A stretch of 64,000 nucleotides of DNA from an uncultured Caryophanales bacterium. GTDB lineage: Bacteria > Bacillota_I > Bacilli_A > Acholeplasmatales > Anaeroplasmataceae. This document shows, one piece after another, positions 10,473 to 20,304 of this stretch. The notes under the pieces were generated by a model. The model saw nothing but the letters and a program-made list of their open reading frames with translations, was not told the DNA's origin and ran no database searches. The stretch lies in assembly GCA_946626535.1 (NCBI GenBank), contig CAMOUK010000001.1:96079-160078 (forward strand), in the 5' to 3' direction. The position numbers and the translations under genes were made by a program. Every line of letters starts with the position of its first letter. Within the stretch, counting starts at the first letter, position 1.

Positions 10473-13400
10473 TTAGTCTTGATCAGTTTCTACAACATAA
10501 TCATATACAAATGTTGCATCAGTAAAATCATCATAACGATAGCATCCGTATAATGAAGTATAAATAGTTACACCCCATAATCCTAGAACATCATGTAATG
10601 ATAAAGTTGTTATAACCTTTTGCTCACTAGTCCATCCATTGAATGCGCTCTTATCCTCATTTACACCAACAACACATGATACAGGTATCAATAATTCTTC
10701 AATAGAAGTACAATTTGCAAATGCCATATACCATATCTTTGTTAATGTTTCTGGTAAAATGACATTAGATAATTTACTACAATTTTCAAATGCTCCATAA
10801 TAAATCTGTTCAATACCTTCTGGAATTGTGACTTCTTCTAGATTTGTACAGCCAGATAATATATATTCAGGAACATATATAGCTGTTGTTGGGAATACAA
10901 CTGATTTAATTGCCAAATTATTAGCAAATGCATAATTTGCTGTTGTACCAGAATTAAATATGAAACCTTCAGGGAAAGTGATATTTTCTAATACTGGGCA
11001 CTCTACAAATGCATAATTACCAATAGTATATTTATTCTTTCCAAATGTTACAGTTGTCAAATCTGGGCAACTAGAGAACGCATAAGTTCCTATGAAAGTC
11101 AAACTATCTGGGAATATAACTTCCTCAAGCTTAGTCCCCCTAAATGCATATCCATCAATCTTTGTCAAAGTATCAGGGAATACAATTGACTTAATGTTAG
11201 TACCATCAAATACATAAGTACCGATTGTTTTTAATGTTGATGGAAGTTCAATAGACTCTAATGATGCACAATTTTGGAATGTATATGTGCCTGTTTCTTC
11301 TAATAATTTTGGAAGAACTACGTTTTCTAATTTCTCACAACCAGTAAATGCATAATTTCCAATCTTAGTTAGACTTTCATTGAAAGTTACTTGAACTAAA
11401 GACGTACAATTACGGAATGCATATGGTCCAAAAGTTTTTAATGATTCTGGAAGAATTATAGATAATAAAGCAGTATTTTCAAAAGCATAATCACCAATAT
11501 TTTCAATTGAATCAGCAAATACTACCTCTTCTAAAGAAGTACAATTTTGGAACATATACTTTGGAACTATTTTATTTCCTTCTTCAAACTTAACTGACTT
11601 TAATGCTGTACATCCTCTAAATGAGTAATAGCCTGTAGTAGTTGTAGTAATCTTTCCACTTAATGAACCAGGTAAAACAACCCTTTCTAATGAAATACAA
11701 TTATCAAACATATAACTTCCTAGAGTTTGTACACCTTCAGGAATAATTACAGTTTTTAATTTTGAGCAATCGGCAAATACATAGGTACCTATAGTAGTTA
11801 AGCCAGATGATAAAGTTACTTCTTCTACATCAATACCATTGAATACTGAATTACCAAGAGTTGTAACTGTGTTTGGTAAAACAATTGATTTTAGTGAATT
11901 ACAACCTTGGAAAGCCGTATTACCAATTTCAACTAAGCCCTCAGGCAAAGTGATGCTTGTTAGTTTACTACAATATTTGAATGCTTCTTTTCCTATTTCA
12001 GTAACTTTAGAACCAAGAACTATTTCTTCCAAGTTAGAGCAACTAAAGAAACAACTTGCTGGAATTACTGTAATATTTTCATTTAAAGTAATCTTTTTTA
12101 AATTATCTGTATCCATAAATGCACAAGAATTTATAGCTTTAGCATCATCTGGTAATACAATTTCAAAGTTTTCTGGAATATTAAATACTGAAATAATTGT
12201 TCCGTCTATTTTTTTAATAAGTGCGATATTTTCATATACCATATAGTTTTCTGACGCATTAGTTAATTCTAAATTACTTAATGTATTAAATGCTCCACCA
12301 TTAATAGTTGTTACAGTTGATGCAATAGAGAATTTCTTCAAACTTGTGTATTCAAATGCGCCTTGGCCTATAGTTTGCAAGTTTGGTGCATCAACACTTT
12401 CTAATGAAGAACAACCTCTAAATGCATATGTTCCTATTGATGTTGCAATAGGCAATGAAACAGATTGTAGTGATTCGCAATCAGAGAATGCATATGTTCC
12501 TATTGATGTAACCTTAGATAAATCTATTGTTGTTAATGATGTACAACCATTAAATACATATGTTCCCAAGGTAGTATTTTTAGATGTATTTATAGTAACA
12601 CTAACAAGTGAAGAGCAACCATCGAATGTATTATTAGGGATAGCGGTCAAATTTTGAATGTTTGCACTCTCTAAATTTTCACAATTTTGGAATACATTTG
12701 TACCTAGTGTACTACATAACGGAGCATTAGCACTCTTTAATTGCTTACAATCTAGGAATGCTTTATTAGCTATTACAGTTAATTTAGATATATCTATACT
12801 TTGAAGTTTAACACATCCTTCAAATGCACTCGCACCAATTTTCGCCAATTGTGAACCATTAGCTAAAACAACTCTTTCTAGATTTGTGCAACCCTTGAAT
12901 GTTGAAGATGCAGATGAAGCATTAATTGTCGCTGTTGCTGATGTTCCACCCATATTTTTTACTTTTGCTGGAATTTCTATCTCAATTAATGATGTACAAT
13001 TTTGGAACATATATTGAGGTAAATATGTAAGATTAGTTGATAAAACAACAGATGTCAATGATGTACATCCATCAAACATATAGTTACCTATAACAGTTAA
13101 AGTTGAAGGTAAAACAATTTCTTTCAAAGATGTACAATTTTGGAAAACTTTTTGACCAACTTTTGCTAACTTTGAACCTTCTTCGAATATAACGCTTTCT
13201 AAAGATGTACAACCAGTAAATGTACAAGAAGATGTTGAAGCTTGTATATTATTAGTAGTATAGTCACCAAAACCATTCACAGTCTTTGGAATAATAATTG
13301 ATTTTAGTGATGTACAATTTTGGAATGCATATGTGCCAATTCTACTGAAAGAAACTTCACCAAATGTCACATTAACTAAGTTGCTACAACCATCAAAACA

Positions 13401-16400
13401 ATAAGCAGGAATACTTCTTAAATTTGGACATTCAATTGAAATCTCTTCTAATGAAGTACAACCTTTAAATGCATAATTTCCTAAAATAGTTAAACTATTT
13501 GGTAAACTGATATTCTTTAATGATGTGCAATTTTGGAAAGCATATGTGCCAATATTAGACAATTGACTACCTTCTTCAAATATAACAGTTTCTAATGATG
13601 TACAATTATAGAAAATATTTCCTGATCCACTACTCTCTGTAGCTTTAGAAATATCAGTAGTAATAGAAAGCATAGCCTTAACAGACTTTGGAACAGTGAA
13701 TGAAACTAAAGAAGTACAATTTGAAAATGCACTAGAACCAATTTTTGTGATTTTAGCATTATCACCGAATTCAACTTTTTTCAAAGAAATACAATATTCA
13801 AAACAGTTATTTGGAATTTGATCTAAATTATCTCCTTCAATTCTCAAATACTCCAAATAGTCAGCATGTTTGAAGGCATTTTGACCTAGTTCATTAACAC
13901 TTGCTGGAAGTGTTAAATTTTTGATATATGAGTATGAAAATGCATACTGATTTATTTTTTTCAAACTATTCGGTAAAACAACTGTTTCTAAAGACTTAGC
14001 TTGAATAAATGCGTATTGTTCAATTTCATTAAGCTCACTAGGTAATTTAACTTCAGTTAATAAAAGACAAGCTTGGAATGTATTTTTAGCTATTTTTGTA
14101 ACTTCATTAGGTATTGTAATACTCTTTAATGAACGACAATTATAGAATGCACCTTCGCCAATTTCAGATAAAACACATCCGGTAGCAAAAGTTATAGTTT
14201 TTAGATTTACGCAATTTCTAAATGCATATTGGCCTATTGTTTTCAATGACACAGGTAAAGATATACTAGTGATTTCAGTTTGAGTATCAAACAAGTAAGA
14301 GCCTAATGTCTCAACACCTTCTGGAACTTCGATATCATCAAGGCTACCATAAATATATTCTATTGATTTGCCATCATGAGTTAAAATAATTGGCTTTCCT
14401 TCTGCAGTTTTAAAACTCTCATTATTTTCTGCAATAATCACATTTGTAATTGAAGGAGCTTTATTAAACAAGTCTAAAATATCATTAATTGCTTCACTTA
14501 AATATACTTCAGTTAATTTCTTACAACCTTCGAACAAATTCAAAACTGAACCATTCTTTTCAAATTTAATCGTGTTATATTTATCATCAGAATCTTTTCC
14601 ACAATATGGGAATCTAAAACTTTCTAAACTAGAACATGCTTGGAATGCTTGATAGCCAATCGAACTAATTGATGCACCTTCTTCAGTATTATCACCTTCG
14701 AAAGTAACACTTTCTAGAGATTTACAACTTATAAAAGCTTGATCCTTAATTGTTTTAACTGTCTTTGGAATAATTATTGAAGTTAAATTTGAACAAGAAT
14801 TAAACGCTTTAGAACCTATTGTTTCCAATGAACTACCATTAGGGAAATTAACACTTTCTAATTTTGTACATGAACTAAATGCGCTAGTTCCAATTTCTTT
14901 TAATGAATTAGGAAGAATTATAGATGTCAAATTAGAACATGAAGAAAATGTACCAGTACCTATTTTCTCAATTTTTTCACTAAAAGTAATATTCTTTAAA
15001 GATGTCAACGAAGTAAATGCATAGTCAGCAACAGTTTTTAATCGACCTGGTAAAACAATATCTTCTAATAAAGTTTTAGAAAATGCACGATCACCAATTG
15101 TTAATTCTGTTTCACCATCAGTAAATGTCAAATTCTTGATATTGCAGCCATAAAAGGCATAAACGCCAATAGATTTAACAGTTGATGGAATAACAACTGT
15201 CTCAAGACTACAGCTATAATCTCCTGATGTATAACCATAACCAGATGCATATGAAGCAAAAGCATAATCACCAATATTTGTTGTTCTTTCAGGCAAAATA
15301 AGAGTTTTAATATTCTTATTCTTATAGAACATACCTTGATATACAGTTCCGCTAGTTCCTTTTGTACCTTTTTCTATTTCTAATCCTTCAGTTCCACCTT
15401 CTTCAAAAGTAATAGAAGCAAGACTAGTACAATCATAGAATGCTGCTCCAGACAATTTTATTACTGTATTAGGTATTTCGACACTTGCTAATTTTTGACA
15501 ACTATAGAATAAATTCTCAGGCAAATTAACCATACCAGTAGGCAATACGACTTCCTCTAACTTATTACAAGTATAGAATACCTTTGTATTAAATGTTATA
15601 CCATTTGAATTATCACTAAATACAACTTTTGTGACTAAATCAGTATCATAGAAAGAATATGCTGTTACGTTAATAACATTTTCAGCAACAACAATTTCTC
15701 CTTCTTTTCCTTGAGGACAAATTATTAAATCTAAGCCTTTTACATTTTCGTTATCATATATAACTTTATATAAAATACCATCAATAGTTTTGAAATTTTT
15801 ATTATTTTCTGAAATGCTGATGCTTGTTAATGAAGCGCAATAATCAAAAGCATGAATACGTACTCCTGTATTAAGAGATGCTGTTCCAGCATTAGATCCT
15901 TCTGTTTCTTCGATTTCTTCAAGTGAGCTAGGTAATGTGATTGTAGTTAATTTAGAACAATTTCTAAATGCCTCATCACCAATAAATTTTATAGTATCAG
16001 GAACTACAATACTGGTTAGCTTAGAACAACCAAATAGCATACTGTTACTGATTGCTGTTAATCTATTAGGAAGATTAATTTCAATCAAACTAGAACATGA
16101 CTTAAATGCAGCATCTCCAATAGTTAATGGTGTTTCGCCTTGTTCAAATACAACTCTTTCAAGCTTTGAACAGCCTTGGAAAGCTGATTCACCAATTGAT
16201 TCAACTGTAGCAGGGAAAACAATCTCATTCATTTCAGCTGTATTTTCAAAAACTCTTGCTCCTATAGTTTTTATAGTAGTAGGTAATGTATATGAACCAC
16301 TTCTACCAGATGGATAATAAATAACAGCTGTTATTTCTTTATCATATAATACACCATCAACAGATGTATAATTTGGATTCCCTTCTTCTACATCTACATT

Positions 16401-19400
16401 TTCTAGTTTAGAACCAAACACACCAGAGATAGCAAAAACTCCAGCATTTTTGCCAATAACCAAATCAGTAACTGTAAATTTATAATTACCTAATATATTA
16501 CTTTTATCTAAATAACCAAAAGCATTTGTTTCAAAATCAAGATTTTCACTACTTGATTCTACAGTTACTTTAGTCAAATTCGTCATATTACCAAATGAAG
16601 CTTCCTTCAAACTAATTAAATTCTCTGGTAAAACAACTTGAGTTATCTTTGAACAACCATTAAATGCATTTGTTTCAATAGATAATCTAACATCAGTAGC
16701 TGTTCCTTCAAATACTAAACTTTCAAGACCATAACAACTCTTAAATGCTTCTTCTTCAATTAGTTTAACTTGACCAGAAATTACTAAACTTGTTAATTTA
16801 TTACAAGAAGCAAAAGCTTTTGCTTTTATTGTATCTACATTTACAGGAGTTTCATAATCTCCAGTTCTTCCACGTGGACAGAAAATAATTTCTGTTTTTG
16901 CTTTATTAACTATAACACCATCAATTGATGCATAATTTGCATTTTCATATTCACCAACTATATTGATATATGCCAAACTAGAACAATATTCAATAATGCC
17001 TGGATCAAAGTTTGTAACATAAGAAGGCAATGTTAGTGTTTCTAATATACTGTTTGAATAGAATACTTTCTCACCTAATTCTAATGTACGCTCATCAGTA
17101 ATTTCATCATCAACAAGGAATCTTATTTCCTTCAAATTTGAACAAGATGCGAATGCTTGTTCGCCAACAAATTTCACTGATGAAGGAACAATTATAGTTT
17201 CTAGCTTTGAGCATGATTTAAATGCATATTGTGGAATGCTAGTTACATTTGATGGAACTCTATATGTACCAGACTTTGTGTAATAAGGGAAATATGCTAA
17301 TTCCACTTCACCATTATTACGACGTAATAATACTCCATCAACTGAAGAGTAAACTACATCTTCTTCTATAACTCCTTCAACTTCATAAACATTTACTCTT
17401 TCAAGTTTTGTACAACCTTTAAAACAATTTCCTGCAGCAGCAGGTCCTTCAGCACCTATATTGACAAGAGTAACTGTATTTGGAATATTTATTTCAATTA
17501 AATTTGAACATCCGTCAAACGCGCTTGCTTCAACTGTAGTAACAGGCTTTCCATTGTACATAGAAGGAATTGTAACAGTTTTAATCAAACTGATACCAGT
17601 ACCTTTTTTAACAGAATATGCATTACCAGCATCAATTTCTTCAAATTCAAAGACATTTAGCCATCCGGCATAAACTGTAGTATCTGACAAATCACGCCAT
17701 TTATTTAGCGAATTACCAGTTTCATCTGTATACCTTTCGCCAATACCATCTTCTCTAGAATACCAACCACCAAACACTTTTAAAGGATCATTTGATTTAG
17801 GAACTGGTAAACTATATACGTTACCAAATGTCATTTCAAATTCTTTAGTGCCTTCTTCAGTTGCGTATTTTCCATAGTCTAGTGTAACTTTATAATTGTT
17901 ACCTAACCAACCAGCATAAATTGTAACATCTTCTTGAGCACTAAATACTAAATCTGTAAATTCATCAGTTACATAATTACCTTCAGTCTTGTACCAACCT
18001 GTAAATGTGTATCCAGGTAAAACAGCCATAGGTAGGTCAATTTCTGAACCAACCTCATAAGCTACCTTAGCAATTTCTTCACCACCATTAGTATTGAAGA
18101 TTAAATTGTAAACTGTATTTTCATGAGTTTGAGCCTTAGTTTCATCATAAGTTCCATCAGCCTTTACCACTGCAACCTTATATGTATGATGACCAGCTTC
18201 AACATCAAGTTGATAGCTTGTTCCTTCAACTAAAATTGCTTCATTATCATCAATTACTAAGGCATATTTTGTAGCGCCAAGTACTGGGCTCCAAGATAAT
18301 ATACCTTGATAGAATTCTACCCAAGTTACTTGCGCAGTTGCAAACTCTAATTCAACTTGTGCTGAATTATTAGTTGCTTCTTGTGCTATTGCTTGTACAG
18401 TAAGTGAAGTAAGATTTGCTTTTTCTTCTTCAGTTAATACATATGAGTTAGTTTGAACTTCTTTACTAGCATTACCAACTCTAACTACATATTTTGTAGC
18501 ACCTGGAACTTCATCCCATACTACTTTATAACCATCATCAGCTAAAGTTAAATTCTTAGGATTTGATAATAGAGCTTTAGTATATGTTCCACTTTCAACA
18601 TATGAATAGTAACCATCTTCATATTGAGATACGCTATATGTAATCTCTCCAGTGAAATTATCTAAGTCAAATTGATTATCTGACACATAGTAAGTATTTG
18701 TCTTGCCATTTGCAGAAATCTGAACTTTATATTTTTCAGCTCCAGCATCATCCCAAGATAATTTATCATTTGCAGAATCAACCTTAAGATTAGATACTTT
18801 ATTTAATACTCTTGTTAAAGTATATTCCTTAACTGAGCTTAGCATGTCTTCAGCTTGAGCTTCTACTTTAAATTTAATACCATTAGCTTGCATTTGTACT
18901 GTATCAAAACTATAAGTATTTTCATCGCCTAAATCAACTGTAACGGTTTTTCCTTTAACACCATTATCAATTGTTAATTTATAATTTGTAGCACCTGAAA
19001 CCTTGTTCCAAGACACTTCAAAATCATCAACGTAAATATTAACTCTATCTAAAGTCTTATTCGAAACATAAGCTGTTGTTGAATAGTCTCCACAAATTAC
19101 TTCAACGGCATAATTGCCAGCAGGTAAATTATTAAAATCATAATCTAAGTATGTTGTTGAAACTGTTCTGCTATAGATAACCTCAGCTTCACTAGAATCA
19201 GCATTTTTAATATTTACTGAATATTCTTTACCAACACCTTTGTTATCCCAAGAAATCTTCTTATCTTCTACTGTAACTAAAGGCTTATTTGCATCCTTAA
19301 ATACTGCGAATAAAATAACATCTTGAGTTAAAGCCTTGTTGATATCAAATTGGTAAGTTAATTTTGAGCTATCTTGATAATCAGAAACCCACCAACCAGC

Positions 19401-20024
19401 AAACTCTTTTCCAGCTGGAACTTGAATTTCTGGAAGTTCTTCTACCTTTTGCTTAAATGTTAAAGCTGACTCAACAACTACACCATCAACCATATATGTT
19501 GCTCTAAACTCTGTCTTCGGATCAGTTGCTGATACAAATGATGCATAAAGTGTTACATCACCAGTAACTATTGAACCAAAGTCATATGGTTGTTTAAATG
19601 ATTTATCTAAATACCAACCATTAAATGCTCTATCTGTCTTAGTTGGAGTTTCTGGTAATTGAACATTTTGACCAGAAGTTACCTTCTCAGTTTTTAGCAC
19701 TGAATCTCCATCCTTAAATGTGACAGAATAACGATTTACCCAAGCAGCATAAACTTGAGTATCCTTTTCAACAATAGAACCAAAATCAAATGGTGTAGTA
19801 AGTGCTTCATCACTATACCAGCCATTGAAAATCTTTCCATCGCTTGTTGGTGCTACTGGTACTTCAACGTTATAACCACTTGTAACTGTTTTTGAATCAT
19901 ACTCTGTAGTTCCGTCGTAGAACTTAACAGTGTATGTCGCCGTTTTGCCACAAGATGTTAGGGCTGTTGAAAGACCCGCTATCGCTAAAGCACTAACACC
20001 AACTAATAATCCTTTCTTCTTCAT
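10473..20024 (-). CDS. Giant BspA-like LRR surface lipoprotein (3183 aa)
   Basis: Residues 1-25 form a lipoprotein signal (MKKKGLLVGV, lipobox LTSC, Cys25). Three InlB B-repeat/Flg_new-type modules ending 'YAAWV', 'YASFV' and 'LFAVFK' cover about 30-240. About five fibronectin-III-like modules ('SWxxVxGATxYxLxI') cover 245-640. Two further InlB-type modules span about 640-790. The rest, some 2,300 residues, is LRR_5/BspA repeats of about 23 residues ('FxNCTSLxxIxLPxxLxxIGxYAF'), interrupted by BspA islands such as 'YTSVDGVLYDKE'. There is no LPXTG motif or C-terminal TM, so anchoring is by lipid. The start has AGAGGTGA upstream and a strong promoter with a leader palindrome. BspA-like proteins bind host proteins or other microbes; the ligand here is unknown. 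No frameshift is seen across 9.5 kb. Confidence 0.95.
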   Translation of the reverse strand: MKKKGLLVGVSALAIAGLSTALTSCGKTATYTVKFYDGTTEYDSKTVTSGYNVEVPVAPTSDGKIFNGWYSDEALTTPFDFGSIVEKDTQVYAAWVNRYSVTFKDGDSVLKTEKVTSGQNVQLPETPTKTDRAFNGWYLDKSFKQPYDFGSIVTGDVTLYASFVSATDPKTEFRATYMVDGVVVESALTFKQKVEELPEIQVPAGKEFAGWWVSDYQDSSKLTYQFDINKALTQDVILFAVFKDANKPLVTVEDKKISWDNKGVGKEYSVNIKNADSSEAEVIYSRTVSTTYLDYDFNNLPAGNYAVEVICGDYSTTAYVSNKTLDRVNIYVDDFEVSWNKVSGATNYKLTIDNGVKGKTVTVDLGDENTYSFDTVQMQANGIKFKVEAQAEDMLSSVKEYTLTRVLNKVSNLKVDSANDKLSWDDAGAEKYKVQISANGKTNTYYVSDNQFDLDNFTGEITYSVSQYEDGYYSYVESGTYTKALLSNPKNLTLADDGYKVVWDEVPGATKYVVRVGNASKEVQTNSYVLTEEEKANLTSLTVQAIAQEATNNSAQVELEFATAQVTWVEFYQGILSWSPVLGATKYALVIDDNEAILVEGTSYQLDVEAGHHTYKVAVVKADGTYDETKAQTHENTVYNLIFNTNGGEEIAKVAYEVGSEIDLPMAVLPGYTFTGWYKTEGNYVTDEFTDLVFSAQEDVTIYAGWLGNNYKVTLDYGKYATEEGTKEFEMTFGNVYSLPVPKSNDPLKVFGGWYSREDGIGERYTDETGNSLNKWRDLSDTTVYAGWLNVFEFEEIDAGNAYSVKKGTGISLIKTVTIPSMYNGKPVTTVEASAFDGCSNLIEINIPNTVTLVNIGAEGPAAAGNCFKGCTKLERVNVYEVEGVIEEDVVYSSVDGVLLRRNNGEVELAYFPYYTKSGTYRVPSNVTSIPQYAFKSCSKLETIIVPSSVKFVGEQAFASCSNLKEIRFLVDDEITDERTLELGEKVFYSNSILETLTLPSYVTNFDPGIIEYCSSLAYINIVGEYENANYASIDGVIVNKAKTEIIFCPRGRTGDYETPVNVDTIKAKAFASCNKLTSLVISGQVKLIEEEAFKSCYGLESLVFEGTATDVRLSIETNAFNGCSKITQVVLPENLISLKEASFGNMTNLTKVTVESSSENLDFETNAFGYLDKSNILGNYKFTVTDLVIGKNAGVFAISGVFGSKLENVDVEEGNPNYTSVDGVLYDKEITAVIYYPSGRSGSYTLPTTIKTIGARVFENTAEMNEIVFPATVESIGESAFQGCSKLERVVFEQGETPLTIGDAAFKSCSSLIEINLPNRLTAISNSMLFGCSKLTSIVVPDTIKFIGDEAFRNCSKLTTITLPSSLEEIEETEGSNAGTASLNTGVRIHAFDYCASLTSISISENNKNFKTIDGILYKVIYDNENVKGLDLIICPQGKEGEIVVAENVINVTAYSFYDTDLVTKVVFSDNSNGITFNTKVFYTCNKLEEVVLPTGMVNLPENLFYSCQKLASVEIPNTVIKLSGAAFYDCTSLASITFEEGGTEGLEIEKGTKGTSGTVYQGMFYKNKNIKTLILPERTTNIGDYAFASYASGYGYTSGDYSCSLETVVIPSTVKSIGVYAFYGCNIKNLTFTDGETELTIGDRAFSKTLLEDIVLPGRLKTVADYAFTSLTSLKNITFSEKIEKIGTGTFSSCSNLTSIILPNSLKEIGTSAFSSCTKLESVNFPNGSSLETIGSKAFNSCSNLTSIIIPKTVKTIKDQAFISCKSLESVTFEGDNTEEGASISSIGYQAFQACSSLESFRFPYCGKDSDDKYNTIKFEKNGSVLNLFEGCKKLTEVYLSEAINDILDLFNKAPSITNVIIAENNESFKTAEGKPIILTHDGKSIEYIYGSLDDIEVPEGVETLGSYLFDTQTEITSISLPVSLKTIGQYAFRNCVNLKTITFATGCVLSEIGEGAFYNCRSLKSITIPNEVTKIAKNTFQACLLLTEVKLPSELNEIEQYAFIQAKSLETVVLPNSLKKINQYAFSYSYIKNLTLPASVNELGQNAFKHADYLEYLRIEGDNLDQIPNNCFEYCISLKKVEFGDNAKITKIGSSAFSNCTSLVSFTVPKSVKAMLSITTDISKATESSGSGNIFYNCTSLETVIFEEGSQLSNIGTYAFQNCTSLKNISLPNSLTILGNYAFKGCTSLEEISIECPNLRSIPAYCFDGCSNLVNVTFGEVSFSRIGTYAFQNCTSLKSIIIPKTVNGFGDYTTNNIQASTSSCTFTGCTSLESVIFEEGSKLAKVGQKVFQNCTSLKEIVLPSTLTVIGNYMFDGCTSLTSVVLSTNLTYLPQYMFQNCTSLIEIEIPAKVKNMGGTSATATINASSASSTFKGCTNLERVVLANGSQLAKIGASAFEGCVKLQSIDISKLTVIANKAFLDCKQLKSANAPLCSTLGTNVFQNCENLESANIQNLTAIPNNTFDGCSSLVSVTINTSKNTTLGTYVFNGCTSLTTIDLSKVTSIGTYAFSDCESLQSVSLPIATSIGTYAFRGCSSLESVDAPNLQTIGQGAFEYTSLKKFSIASTVTTINGGAFNTLSNLELTNASENYMVYENIALIKKIDGTIISVFNIPENFEIVLPDDAKAINSCAFMDTDNLKKITLNENITVIPASCFFSCSNLEEIVLGSKVTEIGKEAFKYCSKLTSITLPEGLVEIGNTAFQGCNSLKSIVLPNTVTTLGNSVFNGIDVEEVTLSSGLTTIGTYVFADCSKLKTVIIPEGVQTLGSYMFDNCISLERVVLPGSLSGKITTTTTGYYSFRGCTALKSVKFEEGNKIVPKYMFQNCTSLEEVVFADSIENIGDYAFENTALLSIILPESLKTFGPYAFRNCTSLVQVTFNESLTKIGNYAFTGCEKLENVVLPKLLEETGTYTFQNCASLESIELPSTLKTIGTYVFDGTNIKSIVFPDTLTKIDGYAFRGTKLEEVIFPDSLTFIGTYAFSSCPDLTTVTFGKNKYTIGNYAFVECPVLENITFPEGFIFNSGTTANYAFANNLAIKSVVFPTTAIYVPEYILSGCTNLEEVTIPEGIEQIYYGAFENCSKLSNVILPETLTKIWYMAFANCTSIEELLIPVSCVVGVNEDKSAFNGWTSEQKVITTLSLHDVLGLWGVTIYTSLYGCYRYDDFTDATFVYDYVVETDQD

Positions 20025-20053
20025 ACTTTCACCTCTTCCATTTCTTAAAATCG

Positions 20054-20073
20054 TATTTAAGTATACTTAAATA
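20054..20073. promoter_or_regulatory. 20-bp perfect palindrome in giant LRR gene leader
   Basis: TATTTAAGTATACTTAAATA equals its own reverse complement. It lies about 20 nt downstream of the predicted transcription start and 30 nt before the start codon, a typical roadblock operator position. The regulator is not identified. Confidence 0.6.
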
Positions 20074-20101
20074 GGCATCCTATAAACACAAATTTGATAT
20101 C

Positions 20102-20130
20102 ATTTTAACATTATGACTCTTTTTTGTCAA
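20102..20130 (-). promoter_or_regulatory. Sigma-A promoter of the giant LRR gene
   Basis: TTGACA (20125-20130), a 17-nt spacer and TAAAAT (20102-20107) preceded by TGT, an extended -10. This is a near-consensus vegetative promoter giving a leader of about 70 nt. Confidence 0.8.
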
Positions 20131-20271
20131 TATATATTCGAATATCATTTCAAAAAACCTCGAATAATTCTAGAATATTTCAAATTATAACGTTTTCGAA
20201 ATGAATAAAATTTTGTCAATGCTGTATTTTTGAAAATTTTATTCAAAATTGATAGTTAATTTTTGTCAAAA

Positions 20272-20294
20272 ATAAAAGCGAGCCTATGCTCGCC
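20272..20294 (-). terminator. pnp terminator
   Basis: The stem GCGAGC-AUAG-GCUCGC (20278-20293) is followed on the minus strand by UUUUAUUUUU, just after the pnp stop. Confidence 0.85.
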
Positions 20295-20304
20295 TTTGAA
20301 ACAA

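Noticed and set aside
11839..12657. Open plus-strand frames inside the giant LRR gene
   Set aside because: They mirror the repetitive codon pattern of the LRR gene, lack ribosome sites and have Val/Ser/Ile-rich shadow composition.
12900..15000. Regularly spaced short DNA repeats that look like a CRISPR array
   Set aside because: They are coding LRR repeats in frame, without constant spacers or cas genes.
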